Below the pieces are notes generated by a model. That model was not told the origin of the DNA, ran no database searches, and saw nothing but the letters and a program-made list of their open reading frames with translations. A stretch of 64,000 nt of DNA from JL08 sp963765555 (lineage in GTDB: Bacteria > Pseudomonadota > Alphaproteobacteria > Rhodobacterales > Rhodobacteraceae), in NCBI GenBank assembly GCA_963765555.1, contig CAVXWX010000003.1, positions 496,001-560,000 on the forward strand, read 5' to 3'. The stretch's first letter is position 1. Each line of letters opens with the position of its first letter. Positions 35,900 through 44,531 of the stretch are shown in pieces. The position numbers and the translations under genes were made by a program.

Positions 35900-37306
35900 T
35901 CAGCAGCTGTAATACATACCGAATTCAACCGGGTGCGGTGTGTGTTCGTAAAGCTCGATCTCTTCCATCTTGAGGTCGATATATCCGTCGATCTGGTCTT
36001 TGGTGAACACGTCACCGGCCAGCAGATAATCGTGATCGGCCTGCAACTCTTCCATGGCTTCGCGCAAGGACCCGCACACTGTGGGAATACCGGCCAGTTC
36101 TTCGGCAGGCAGATCATACAGGTTCTTGTCCATGGCTTCGCCCGGATCGATCTTGTTCTTGATGCCGTCAAGGCCGGCCATCAGCAATGCCGCGAACGCC
36201 AGATAGGGGTTTGCTGCCGGATCGGGGAAGCGCGCTTCGACGCGTTTTGCCTTGGGGCTTTCTGTCCACGGAATACGCACACAGCCCGAGCGGTTGCGGG
36301 CCGAATAGGCGCGCAGCACCGGCGCTTCGAAACCCGGGATCAGGCGCTTGTAGCTGTTGGTTGCCGGGTTGGTGAACGCGTTCAGCGATTTGGCGTGTTT
36401 CAGGATGCCGCCGATATAATACAGCGCTTCCTGGCTCAGGTCGGCATATTTGTCGCCTGCGAACAACGGTTTGCCGTCTTTCCAGATCGACATGTTCACG
36501 TGCATGCCGGTGCCGTTGTCACCCGCGATGGGTTTGGGCATGAAGGTGGCGGTTTTGCCATAGGCGTGGGCCACGTTGTGGATCACGTATTTGTATTTCT
36601 GCAATTCGTCGGCCTGTTTGGTCAGGCTGTCGAAAATCAGGCCCAGTTCGTGCTGGCACGAGGCGACTTCGTGGTGGTGCTTGTCGACCTTCATACCAAG
36701 GCGTTTCATCGTGCTCAGCATTTCGCTGCGCAGATCCTGTGCCTCGTCTGTCGGGTTGACCGGGAAATAGCCGCCTTTGACGCCGGGGCGGTGGCCCATG
36801 TTGCCCATTTCATATTCTGTATCGGTGTTCCAGGATGCATCCGTGGCATCAACTTCGTAGGAGACCTTGTTGATCGAATTGGAAAACCGCACGTCATCGA
36901 ACAGGAAAAATTCGGCTTCGGGGCCCATATAGGCGACATCGCCAATACCGGAGGCTTTCAGATAGGCCTCGGCTTTTTGCGCGGTGCCGCGCGGGTCACG
37001 CTCGTACGCTTCGCCGGTGTCGGGTTCGACCACCGAACAATGCACGCAGAGAGTTTTTTCGGCATAGAACGGATCGATATAGGCGCTTTCGGTGTCCAGC
37101 ATCAGCTTCATGTCGGAGGCTTCGATGGATTTCCAGCCGGCGATGGACGAGCCGTCGAACATGAACCCTTCTTCGATGAAGTCTTCGTCAACCAGATCGG
37201 CCACGATGGTCACGTGCTGCAGTTTACCGCGCGGATCAGTGAACCGGATATCGACATAGTCGACATCGTCGTCCTTGATCATATCGAGAACTTTATTTTT
37301 GCTCAT
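35900..37306 (-). CDS. glnA: type I glutamine synthetase
   Basis: Central ammonia assimilation enzyme making glutamine from glutamate, ammonia and ATP. The 468-residue protein has the family's standard length. It shows VEPDTGEAYERDPR, the ATP-binding KPIAGDNGTGMHVNMS and the adenylylation site NLYDLPAEE with Tyr397, the numbering of E. coli GlnA. It is therefore probably controlled by GlnE and the P-II protein encoded just upstream. It forms an operon with glnB, with a 41-base gap. Confidence 0.97.
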   Translation of the reverse strand: MSKNKVLDMIKDDDVDYVDIRFTDPRGKLQHVTIVADLVDEDFIEEGFMFDGSSIAGWKSIEASDMKLMLDTESAYIDPFYAEKTLCVHCSVVEPDTGEAYERDPRGTAQKAEAYLKASGIGDVAYMGPEAEFFLFDDVRFSNSINKVSYEVDATDASWNTDTEYEMGNMGHRPGVKGGYFPVNPTDEAQDLRSEMLSTMKRLGMKVDKHHHEVASCQHELGLIFDSLTKQADELQKYKYVIHNVAHAYGKTATFMPKPIAGDNGTGMHVNMSIWKDGKPLFAGDKYADLSQEALYYIGGILKHAKSLNAFTNPATNSYKRLIPGFEAPVLRAYSARNRSGCVRIPWTESPKAKRVEARFPDPAANPYLAFAALLMAGLDGIKNKIDPGEAMDKNLYDLPAEELAGIPTVCGSLREAMEELQADHDYLLAGDVFTKDQIDGYIDLKMEEIELYEHTPHPVEFGMYYSC

Positions 37307-37347
37307 TTCCGAAGGGTCCTCTTTTTTGGAATGTGTGAGTTAAGCGA

Positions 37348-37686
37348 TTACAGCGCGTCCGAACCGGATTCACCGGTGCGGATGCGGATTGTTTGTTCGA
37401 CAGGAGAGACAAAGATTTTGCCATCGCCGATCTTGTCGGTCTTGGCGGCATCCACGATGGCCTCGATTGCGGAATCGACCTGATCATCGTCCAGCACAAC
37501 CTCGATCTTCACCTTGGGCAGGAAATCGACCACATATTCGGCCCCGCGATAGAGTTCGGTATGACCTTTCTGACGGCCAAAGCCCTTGACCTCGATCACC
37601 GACAATCCCTGCACACCGACATCTTGCAGAGCTTCTTTCACTTCGTCCAATTTGAACGGTTTGATGATGGCTTCTATTTTTTTCAT
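37348..37686 (-). CDS. glnB: nitrogen regulatory protein P-II
   Basis: A 112-residue trimeric signal protein sensing 2-oxoglutarate and glutamine status. The uridylylation site Tyr51 is present in ELYRGAEYVVDFLPK, with the B-loop KIGDGKIFVSPVE. The ATG at 37684-37686 was chosen over the GTG just upstream for the standard length. It is transcribed with glnA; the promoter region is shared with the divergent NAD(P)HX repair gene. Confidence 0.96.
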   Translation of the reverse strand: MKKIEAIIKPFKLDEVKEALQDVGVQGLSVIEVKGFGRQKGHTELYRGAEYVVDFLPKVKIEVVLDDDQVDSAIEAIVDAAKTDKIGDGKIFVSPVEQTIRIRTGESGSDAL

Positions 37687-37803
37687 CACTGTCTCCTCGC
37701 AGATGCGTTAAGCGGCGTCAGACCACTTCTGTTTTGGCGCGGCAATCGGTTAGGGTGTTGGTACCGGATTCTGAACGGAAAATGACACGATGCGCCCAAA
37801 TGA

Positions 37804-37818
37804 TGTGCGACATGCACA
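37804..37818. promoter_or_regulatory. TGTGC-N5-GCACA inverted repeat upstream of glnB
   Basis: A perfect 5-5-5 palindrome (TGTGCGACATGCACA) lies 118 bases upstream of the glnB start and about 37 bases upstream of the divergent gene. Its GCAC half-sites five bases apart resemble the spacing of NtrC sites. I cannot confirm an NtrC site or a sigma-54 promoter. Confidence 0.35.
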
Positions 37819-37854
37819 AAAATTCAGCACAAATAAATCGCGGGGTCCGGCAGG

Positions 37855-39522
37855 GTGAGCGAACTTCTGACAGCAGCACAGATGCGCGAGATCGAACACG
37901 CCGCCATGCAGGGCGGCGATGTGAGCGGACTTGAATTGATGGAGCGTGCCGGACGCGGCGTGTTTGACGCCATTTGCGAGGCATGGCCTGCGGCGGCGGG
38001 GCGAGGGGCCAGCCCCTCGCGCTCCCCGAAGTATTTGGGAAAAGATGAAGCGGCTTTTAAGGCGGTTGTGCTGTGCGGACCCGGCAATAACGGCGGCGAC
38101 GGGTTTGTTGTCGCGCGATTGTTGAAGACTGCAGGCGCACAGGTGCAGGTGTTCTTGTTGGGCGCTGTCGAGACGTTGCCTGACAGCGCGCGGATCAATT
38201 GTGAACGATGGTTGGAACTGGGGACAATCGAACCCTTTGATGCCGCGCATTTTCCACCTGAGAGGGCGAAGACTGGTGAGCCGGATCTTTATGTGGATGC
38301 CCTGTTTGGCACCGGGTTGACCCGCCCTGTTGCCGACAGCGCGCCACTGCGGGCCTTGGACGCGGTGTGCCACACGCATGTCGTCGCGATCGATTGCGTA
38401 TCCGGGCTTGATCTGGACAGCGGGCGGTTTCTGGCAGATGGCGGGCGCAAAAGCGGTTTTCGCCGCGCGGCGCTTACGGTGACATTTCATGCGCCCAAGC
38501 GCGGACATTATCTGGCGGAAGGGGCCGTGGCATCGGGGCAGGTGGTGGTCAAGGATATCGGTATAAGCCCCGATCTGGCCCATGCCTTGCCCGGATTTGC
38601 CGATCCCGCACGGCGGGCCCGCGAGTTTGTTTTTCTTGCGCCGTATCAGGTCGGCGGGCGCGCGATGTGGCGTGATCTGGACAAGACGGAAACAGGACCG
38701 GCACAGCCGCACAAATACGATTTCGGACATGCGTTCATTCTGACCGGCGGGGCGGGCAAGACCGGCGCGGCGCGACTGGCGGCCCGTGGCGCGCTGCGCA
38801 TCGGGGCGGGGCTTGTCACGTTGGGGGTTCCGCCCGCCGCACAGGCGGAAGTGGCCAGCCAGATCACTGCACTGATGATGCGGGCGGTGGCCGATGACGC
38901 AGAGTTGCGCGAGGTGCTGAAGGATAAGAGGATCACTGCGGTCTGTGTCGGTCCGGGCTTGGGTGTGGATGCGCACGGGGCGGCCTTAGTGACAGCCGCG
39001 CTTGAGGAAGAGCATAAGCCCGCACTTGTTTTGGATGCCGATGCCCTGACAATAATGGCGCGACAGCCAGAGGTTATGGCGCAGGTGCATGCACGCTGCG
39101 TTCTGACGCCGCACGCAGGTGAATTTGCCCGGCTGTTTCCCGATATTGCCGATCAACTGGCGGCCCCTGCGCGCACGGGCCCTGCCTATTCCAAGGTAGA
39201 CGCGACCCGCGCGGCGGCACAGCGTGCCGGCTGTGTTGTTCTGTTCAAGGGGCCCGATACAGTCATAGCTGCCCCCGACGGGCGCTGCGTTATCCACGCT
39301 GCATCCGGTGCACGCGCGGCCCCGTGGCTGGCCACGGCGGGATCGGGCGATGTTCTGGCAGGGTTCATTACCGGATTGCTGGCGCGCGGGTTTGAACCGC
39401 TGCAGGCCGCGCAAATGGCGGCGTGGCTGCATGTGGAATGCGCGCGCCGGTTTGGCGCGGGATTGATCGCCGAGGATATTCCCGAAGAGTTACCGGCGGT
39501 CCTGCGCGATTTGGGGATTTAG
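37855..39522 (+). CDS. nnr: bifunctional NAD(P)H-hydrate epimerase / ADP-dependent dehydratase
   Basis: Repairs hydrated NAD(P)H. The 555-residue fusion has an N-terminal epimerase (YjeF-N) with CGPGNNGGDGFVVARLL (about 74-90) and DALFGTGLTR. The C-terminal dehydratase (YjeF-C) has GGAGKTGAARLA, VGPGLG, LTPHAGEFARLFP and GSGDVLAGFI. It starts with GTG. Codons for residues about 50-67 (GRGASPSRSPKYLGKDEA) are a GC-rich hairpin plus repeat motif inserted in frame ahead of the conserved VVLCGPGNNGG, which most relatives lack. It is divergent from glnB, and its end overlaps a Hint gene by four bases. Confidence 0.92.
   Translation: MSELLTAAQMREIEHAAMQGGDVSGLELMERAGRGVFDAICEAWPAAAGRGASPSRSPKYLGKDEAAFKAVVLCGPGNNGGDGFVVARLLKTAGAQVQVFLLGAVETLPDSARINCERWLELGTIEPFDAAHFPPERAKTGEPDLYVDALFGTGLTRPVADSAPLRALDAVCHTHVVAIDCVSGLDLDSGRFLADGGRKSGFRRAALTVTFHAPKRGHYLAEGAVASGQVVVKDIGISPDLAHALPGFADPARRAREFVFLAPYQVGGRAMWRDLDKTETGPAQPHKYDFGHAFILTGGAGKTGAARLAARGALRIGAGLVTLGVPPAAQAEVASQITALMMRAVADDAELREVLKDKRITAVCVGPGLGVDAHGAALVTAALEEEHKPALVLDADALTIMARQPEVMAQVHARCVLTPHAGEFARLFPDIADQLAAPARTGPAYSKVDATRAAAQRAGCVVLFKGPDTVIAAPDGRCVIHAASGARAAPWLATAGSGDVLAGFITGLLARGFEPLQAAQMAAWLHVECARRFGAGLIAEDIPEELPAVLRDLGI
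38001..38050. repeat. intergenic-type repeat inside the epimerase coding sequence
   Basis: GCGAGGGGC-CA-GCCCCTCGC (38001-38020) is a perfect hairpin, followed by a CCCCGAAGTATTTGGGAAAAGATGAAG motif (38024-38050). This composite resembles a repeat that I recall as widespread between genes of Rhodobacteraceae, and it matches part of the palindrome at 4837-4889. Here it is read in frame within a conserved gene. Confidence 0.6.
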
Positions 39523-40070
39523 GCCTGTTTGGCGTTTGCCAGACCGTTCGATGCACGAAGTATCGCGGTGTCGGACAGGACGGCGGGTTGCGTGCTGTAA
39601 AGTTCCAAACCGTCGACATAAATCACATGTGGTGAGTCAAATTCGATCTGGTAGAGAAGCATGTCAATCTCGCCCAGATCGGTCACGAATTCTCCGTCGA
39701 TCAGGCGGCTGGCCGGAACCATGGCCCGTTTGCCACCAAACAACGCTTCGGCCCGCCAGTCGCGGATCAGCACGTGCTGGTCGGCGGACAGGACCACATC
39801 GCGGTCCGGCCGGGTGTGACCCAGCGATCCGGCCCGCAGGCGGACTGCGCGGCATGTCGTCTGGAAAGAGCGGACCGAGCGGATCACTGACATTCCGGTG
39901 TCGCGGGTGACGATCCTGTCACCACTGTTGAGGAATTCGACGGGCATTTCGCCGTCAAGCGTCATTACAATGGATCCCGACGCAATGCCTTGCGTCGCTG
40001 TCAACTCAGGGTTCAACTGGCCCGCTTGCGGAGAATGCCCGCCAACGCGCCCGACCGTATTCGGTTTCAT
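39519..40070 (-). CDS. Hint-domain protein lacking the N-terminal cysteine
   Basis: A 183-residue protein built of a single Hint (hedgehog/intein) domain. The signature reads GIASGSIVMTLDGEMPVEFL, then SGDRIVTRDTG and LSADQHVLI. The residue where self-splicing Hint domains have a nucleophilic Cys or Ser is not a Cys; Ser32 in ASGS is one candidate. Roseobacter Hint_2 proteins are often surface or secreted-associated, with unknown roles. There is no signal peptide. It is divergent from a second Hint gene at 40266. Confidence 0.75.
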   Translation of the reverse strand: MKPNTVGRVGGHSPQAGQLNPELTATQGIASGSIVMTLDGEMPVEFLNSGDRIVTRDTGMSVIRSVRSFQTTCRAVRLRAGSLGHTRPDRDVVLSADQHVLIRDWRAEALFGGKRAMVPASRLIDGEFVTDLGEIDMLLYQIEFDSPHVIYVDGLELYSTQPAVLSDTAILRASNGLANAKQA

Positions 40071-40265
40071 GGGCGTATCCTGCTATGTCTGCCTCGGTTT
40101 TTTTCACGACTTTATGGCATCAATGGGATCATGTCGCGCCTTTTTTTGGTGTGCCGGGTGCGCAACAGCCCCCGAGTTGACACAATTGGTTAACGTGACA
40201 AAGGAAATCAGCCGCCCTAGGGTGACGCAAAATAATATTTTCGCAGGCCGAGCAGGGTTTACCCG

Positions 40266-41336
40266 ATGGCAAACTATGATTTCTGGGCGCTCGGAGAGGC
40301 GTCTGTCACCGTGTCGGGGGGCGGACAACTTGATGGCGTCACCCAAGGTGACGGATCGCATCTGGTCGGGCTGACGATCACGCTGACCTCATCGAATTTC
40401 GAACAGATCGAAGTGCGCGATGGCGGGTCGGACACGAATTTTGACGACAATGACGGCAATCAAAGGCTGCGGGGCACGCAGGATTTTGACGGTGTCACCT
40501 ATGGCAACAACACAGGTATAGAGGCGGAATACCAGATGGTGTTGCGCGATCCGAACACGGGCATCGAATACCGCGCCATCAGCATCAACATAAACAACTC
40601 TTCGCCCAGTTATGCCACGATCGAAGGCATCGCCTTTGTCGATGTGATCCCGCCGCGCAATGTGGCGCTGGAGGTGATATCGGCATCCGAAGGGCCGGGC
40701 AGTTCGGGCCAGCCGCCTTTGGGATCGGGCAGTATCGCGCCGCCCTGTTTCACACCGGGCACCAAGATCGCGACGCCGACAGGGCTGGCGCGGATCGAAG
40801 ACCTGAAGGTGGGCGATCTTGTGCACACGCTGGATCACGGGGCGCAACCGCTGATCTGGGTCGGGCAGGTTATGGTCAGTTCGCTGCGCATGGCGTTGCG
40901 GCCGGCGTTTCGCCCTGTGCGGATCGCAAAGGGGGCGCTGGGGCAGGGCATGCCGGTGCGTGATATGATGGTATCGCCGCAGCACCGTATTCTGGTGCAG
41001 GGGCCGCAGGCGGAATTGCTGTTCGGCGCGCCGCAGGTTCTGGCGGCGGCCATCCACCTGATCAACGGCACCACGATCACCCGCGCCTGGGATGTGGACA
41101 CCACGACCTATTTTCACCTGCAATGCGCGCAGCATGAAATTCTGGTGTCCGACGGATTGCCCAGCGAAAGCTTCAATCCCGGCCCTGCGTCGCTCTTTGC
41201 TTTGCAGGACAGTGCCTGCGCCGAATTGCGCGCGCTGTTTCCCGATCGTGATCTGAACCACGCGGCCCCGCTCACCTCGGCGCGCCCCCTGATCAATCGG
41301 GCGGAAGCCGCGTTGTGGAGCGCGCGCGCAGCCTGA
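40266..41336 (+). CDS. Hint-domain protein with cysteine nucleophile
   Basis: A 356-residue protein. The N-terminal 145 residues are Gly/Thr/Asn/Asp-rich beta sequence (GGSDTNFDDNDGNQRLRG) with no signal peptide, reminiscent of RTX-type secreted proteins. A Hint_2 domain follows (about 157-300): CFTPGTKIATPTGLARIEDL, VGDLVHTLDHG, VSPQHRILVQG and the C-terminal CAQHEILVSDG with His-Glu. Cys at the domain start suggests possible autoproteolysis at PPCF. Export by a type I system is plausible but unproven. Confidence 0.8.
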   Translation: MANYDFWALGEASVTVSGGGQLDGVTQGDGSHLVGLTITLTSSNFEQIEVRDGGSDTNFDDNDGNQRLRGTQDFDGVTYGNNTGIEAEYQMVLRDPNTGIEYRAISININNSSPSYATIEGIAFVDVIPPRNVALEVISASEGPGSSGQPPLGSGSIAPPCFTPGTKIATPTGLARIEDLKVGDLVHTLDHGAQPLIWVGQVMVSSLRMALRPAFRPVRIAKGALGQGMPVRDMMVSPQHRILVQGPQAELLFGAPQVLAAAIHLINGTTITRAWDVDTTTYFHLQCAQHEILVSDGLPSESFNPGPASLFALQDSACAELRALFPDRDLNHAAPLTSARPLINRAEAALWSARAA

Positions 41337-41395
41337 CCGGTTTGGCGTTTTTTTCTCTCGCATCCGCGCAAAAGCTTTGATATGCCCGCGCCAAT

Positions 41396-41479
41396 GCGGG
41401 TGTGGCGGAACTGGTAGACGCACCAGATTTAGGTTCTGGCGCCTTTGGCGTGGGGGTTCGAGTCCCTTCACCCGCACCA
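41396..41479 (+). tRNA. tRNA-Leu(UAG)
   Basis: An 84-base tRNA including encoded CCA (41477-41479). The acceptor stem GCGGGTG pairs with CACCCGC. The anticodon stem CCAGA/TCTGG (41423-41427 and 41435-41439) encloses loop TTTAGGT with anticodon TAG at 41430-41432. A long variable arm (GCGCCTTTGGCGT) marks a class II tRNA, and the T-arm has GGTTCGAGTCC. Confidence 0.95.
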
Positions 41480-41709
41480 CCCTATATGGGGCTATCCGCG
41501 CGGCCACCGGATTTATCCCGGTGCCATGGGCTTTTCTGAAAAAACAAAATGCGCTTTTGCTGGCCTTCTGCAACCTGACAGTCGTTGATCTTACGTGCAT
41601 CGCGTTGTTGCGTGCGTCGACATGAACCGCCGGCCGGACTAACCTGCAGACAGGCCCGCGGTCATTACGGTTGAAGTCGCGGTTTGGCAGGGAAAAGGCA
41701 GGCACATTT

Positions 41710-42381
41710 ATGCGGGTTTTGGTTGTGGAAGATGATCGGGAAACCGCAGATTACATATGTTCCAGTCTATCGGCACTGGGCCACATGGTTGAACGGGCCG
41801 ACGATGGCAAACAGGGCTTTCTGCTGGCGCTGGACGGCCAGTTTGACGTGATGGTTGTGGACAGGATGTTGCCCGGACTGGACGGCCTGTCGCTGGTCAA
41901 ATCGGTCCGCAGCGCAAATATCGAAACGCCGGTTCTGTTTCTGAGCGCCTTGGGCGGGATCAATGACCGCGTTGACGGGCTGGATGCGGGTGGGGATGAC
42001 TATCTGGTCAAACCCTTTGCCTTTTCCGAATTGTCGGCCCGTCTGGCCGCTTTGGCACGCCGCCCGCCGATGCAGGCAGAAGAAACGCGGCTTCAGGTTG
42101 GTGATCTGGAACTGGATCTTCTGAAACATGCGGTGCGCCGGGCCGGTCAGGATATACCGGTGCAACCGCGCGAATTTCGGCTGCTGACCTATCTGATGCG
42201 CAATGCGGACAGGGTGGTAACACGCGCCATGCTGCTTGAGGCGGTGTGGGATTTTCATTTCGATCCCAAGACAAATGTTGTGGAAACCCATATCAGCCGG
42301 TTGCGCAACAAGATCGATAAACCGTTCGACAGTGAATTGATCCACACGGTGCGCGGTGCGGGGTACAGTTTGCATGCTTAA
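41710..42381 (+). CDS. OmpR/PhoP-family response regulator
   Basis: A 223-residue two-component regulator. The receiver domain starts MRVLVVEDDRETADYI, with phospho-acceptor Asp51 in VVDRMLPGLDG and Lys101 in YLVKPF. The DNA-binding winged helix (about 125-222) ends LIHTVRGAGYSLHA. The start at MRVLVVEDD was preferred to the frame 13 codons upstream. Its stop overlaps the histidine kinase start. It most resembles the QseB/PmrA/TctD class, and the neighbouring ArnT-like operon is a plausible target. Confidence 0.92.
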   Translation: MRVLVVEDDRETADYICSSLSALGHMVERADDGKQGFLLALDGQFDVMVVDRMLPGLDGLSLVKSVRSANIETPVLFLSALGGINDRVDGLDAGGDDYLVKPFAFSELSARLAALARRPPMQAEETRLQVGDLELDLLKHAVRRAGQDIPVQPREFRLLTYLMRNADRVVTRAMLLEAVWDFHFDPKTNVVETHISRLRNKIDKPFDSELIHTVRGAGYSLHA

Positions 42382-43741
42382 AGCTGCCAATCCGCCGCGC
42401 CCCTTTCTGCGCACGTCCATGCGGCTGTCGCTGCAATTCTCGCTGCTATATGCGGTGCTGTCGGGTGCCGCGTTTGTGATGGCCTACTGGTTCACCGATT
42501 ACGAGGTGCGCGAATGGGTGGTCGAGCAGATGGAGTATGACGCGCAAAGCCTTGCGCAGGTCTATGACGAAAGAGGGGCGCAAGGGCTGGTGGATGGCAT
42601 TGCGCTGCTGTCCGAGGTTAATTTTGAAACGGCGCGTATCTATCAGCTTGTCGATGAAGGGGGGCAGGTTGTTGTCGGGAACGTTGTTGGTTTTCTGGCC
42701 GAAAACGGGCCGTGGTTTTTACCGGTTGAAGAGGTCGAACTGACCTCTCCGATTGAAGACGAGATTGACGGCTATTGGCTGCGGTCCGACCAGATCGGCC
42801 CCTTCACCCTGATCCAAGGGACAGGCAACCATATCGTCGCCGAGGTGCTGGAAGCGCTGAGCGTTGCCCTTGTTCTGGGCTATCTTGCGTTGCTGGGGCT
42901 GGGGCTTTGGGCCGGCGCACGGGTTGGCCGGTTTACAGAGCACAAAATCAACGCGATTTCGGATACGCTGTCTTTGGTGTCTGATGGCAATCTGGACGCG
43001 CGGATCAAGATCGAAGGGTCAGGCAAGGATGATCTGGCACGGGTTTCCGCAGGCATCAATGCCACGCTGGAGCAGATCAAACGGCTGCTGGAAAGTCAGG
43101 AGCAGATTTCAAACGATATCGCCCATGATTTGCGCACGCCCTTGCAACGTTTGCGCCAGCGTCTGGAAAAGATCAGTCAGGACCAAACCGTCGACCCCGC
43201 CGATATTGCCGCCTGCCTGCACCAGACCGAAGATGTCATTGCGACCTTCAATGCCCTGTTGCGCATTGCCCAGATCGAAGCGGGCAACAGGCAGGAACGG
43301 TTTGCCGATCTGGATATCAACACATTGCTGGCCAACGTGGTGGATGTGTATGAACCGGCGGCAGAAGATAACGGACAGACCCTGATATTGAACACATGCG
43401 CCGATTGCCCCGAGGTGAACGGCGACAAAAGCCTGCTGACGCAGTTGTTTTCCAATCTTGTTGAAAACACTCTGGTGCATTGCCCCGCGGGCACCACCAC
43501 CACTTTGGATGTGTCGCAGGTGGACGGCGACGTTGTCGTGTCTGTTTCAGACACCGGACCGGGCATCGCGGCCAGGGATCGTAACCGCGTGTTTGACCGG
43601 TTCTTTCGCAGTGAACAAAGCCGATCAAGTGCCGGAAACGGGCTTGGCCTGTCACTGGCCAAGGCCATTGTCGAAATGCATGGCGGAACCATAACGGTGG
43701 AAAACGCCACAGGCGGAACAACCATTCGGGTCGGGCTTTAA
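42374..43741 (+). CDS. sensor histidine kinase paired with the upstream response regulator
   Basis: A 455-residue kinase. It has a first membrane helix (about 18-40), a periplasmic domain of some 110 residues and a second helix (about 160-185). A HAMP region (SLVSDGNLDARIKIEG) and HisKA follow, with the phospho-histidine in SNDIAHDLRTPLQRL. The ATPase motifs are LFSNLVENTL, SVSDTGPGI and GNGLGLSLAKAI. It overlaps the regulator gene by eight bases. The signal is unknown. It is convergent with the PAP2 gene (four-base overlap). Confidence 0.92.
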   Translation: MLKAANPPRPFLRTSMRLSLQFSLLYAVLSGAAFVMAYWFTDYEVREWVVEQMEYDAQSLAQVYDERGAQGLVDGIALLSEVNFETARIYQLVDEGGQVVVGNVVGFLAENGPWFLPVEEVELTSPIEDEIDGYWLRSDQIGPFTLIQGTGNHIVAEVLEALSVALVLGYLALLGLGLWAGARVGRFTEHKINAISDTLSLVSDGNLDARIKIEGSGKDDLARVSAGINATLEQIKRLLESQEQISNDIAHDLRTPLQRLRQRLEKISQDQTVDPADIAACLHQTEDVIATFNALLRIAQIEAGNRQERFADLDINTLLANVVDVYEPAAEDNGQTLILNTCADCPEVNGDKSLLTQLFSNLVENTLVHCPAGTTTTLDVSQVDGDVVVSVSDTGPGIAARDRNRVFDRFFRSEQSRSSAGNGLGLSLAKAIVEMHGGTITVENATGGTTIRVGL

Positions 43742-44520
43742 CGGAACAGGGCAGGGTTCATGCGCCGCCGCGCGGCCCCATTGATCCGAACGTTTGTGTG
43801 TGTCTTGCGTTTTTGCCATTCAAACAGGCGCGCCAGCATGATCGCGCAGCCCAGCGTAAACAGAACGGCAAATACCACATCCGACAGAAAATGCCGCCCC
43901 AAAGCGATGCGCAACCCCGCCACCAGCGCAAGACAGATCATCGCAACACTGCGCGCGCGCCGCGCCCAGGGGGATTGTAAACGGCCTGCCGTCAGCACAA
44001 ACACCGCGATAACACTGGCCGTCAGGGCCGATGTTTCCGCGGATACAAAGGAACAATTGCCGGAACACTGATCGGCCCATTGCAGCGCGGGCGTGAAATC
44101 TGCTGTACCGCCGAAATCCGCAACATATTCCGGGCGCGCGCGGCCTGAAAAACGTTTCAGAACCCCGTTCACCAGCACGCCGGTGCCCAGCAACGGCACA
44201 AGTAGAACGAAAGCCCCCTGCGCGCGGGTGAGGCCCATTGAACGCCCTGTTGCCTGCCCAACCGCAAGGGCGCAGATTGCAACAAGCGCAGGCAGGGCCG
44301 CCACCCACAGCAGGGCGCGGCGCAATGCCTCGATCACGGCGCTGTCGACAAGATAAAACCGGTTGGAGAAAAACGCTGAACTGACTGCGATATCGATGCG
44401 GGGAAACGCCGTGAACAGAGCCGCGTTGAACAAAAAGGCGATCAGCCACATCTGTAACACCGCATTCGATGCAAGACACGGGATCGTGCAATTTCCAAAC
44501 GCCAATTGTCGTCTGTTCAT
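43738..44520 (-). CDS. PAP2-family lipid phosphatase, last gene of the ArnT-like operon
   Basis: A 260-residue membrane phosphatase with six spans. PAP2 motif 1 is LKRFSGRARP. Motif 2 reads NCSFVSAETS, where the usual PSGH is altered, so that the acid His is replaced by Glu. Motif 3, GRHFLSDVVFA, keeps the Arg, His and Asp. Related enzymes remove phosphate from lipid A, undecaprenyl diphosphate or phosphatidate. In this operon a dephosphorylation or recycling step for lipid-linked intermediates is plausible. There are 11 bases to the upstream GtrA gene. Confidence 0.82.
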   Translation of the reverse strand: MNRRQLAFGNCTIPCLASNAVLQMWLIAFLFNAALFTAFPRIDIAVSSAFFSNRFYLVDSAVIEALRRALLWVAALPALVAICALAVGQATGRSMGLTRAQGAFVLLVPLLGTGVLVNGVLKRFSGRARPEYVADFGGTADFTPALQWADQCSGNCSFVSAETSALTASVIAVFVLTAGRLQSPWARRARSVAMICLALVAGLRIALGRHFLSDVVFAVLFTLGCAIMLARLFEWQKRKTHTNVRINGAARRRMNPALFR

Positions 44521-44531
44521 CCTGAATACCC

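Noticed and set aside
35882..37483. 533-codon open frame on the + strand
   Set aside because: It is antisense to glnA and glnB, both of which have all catalytic and modification sites.
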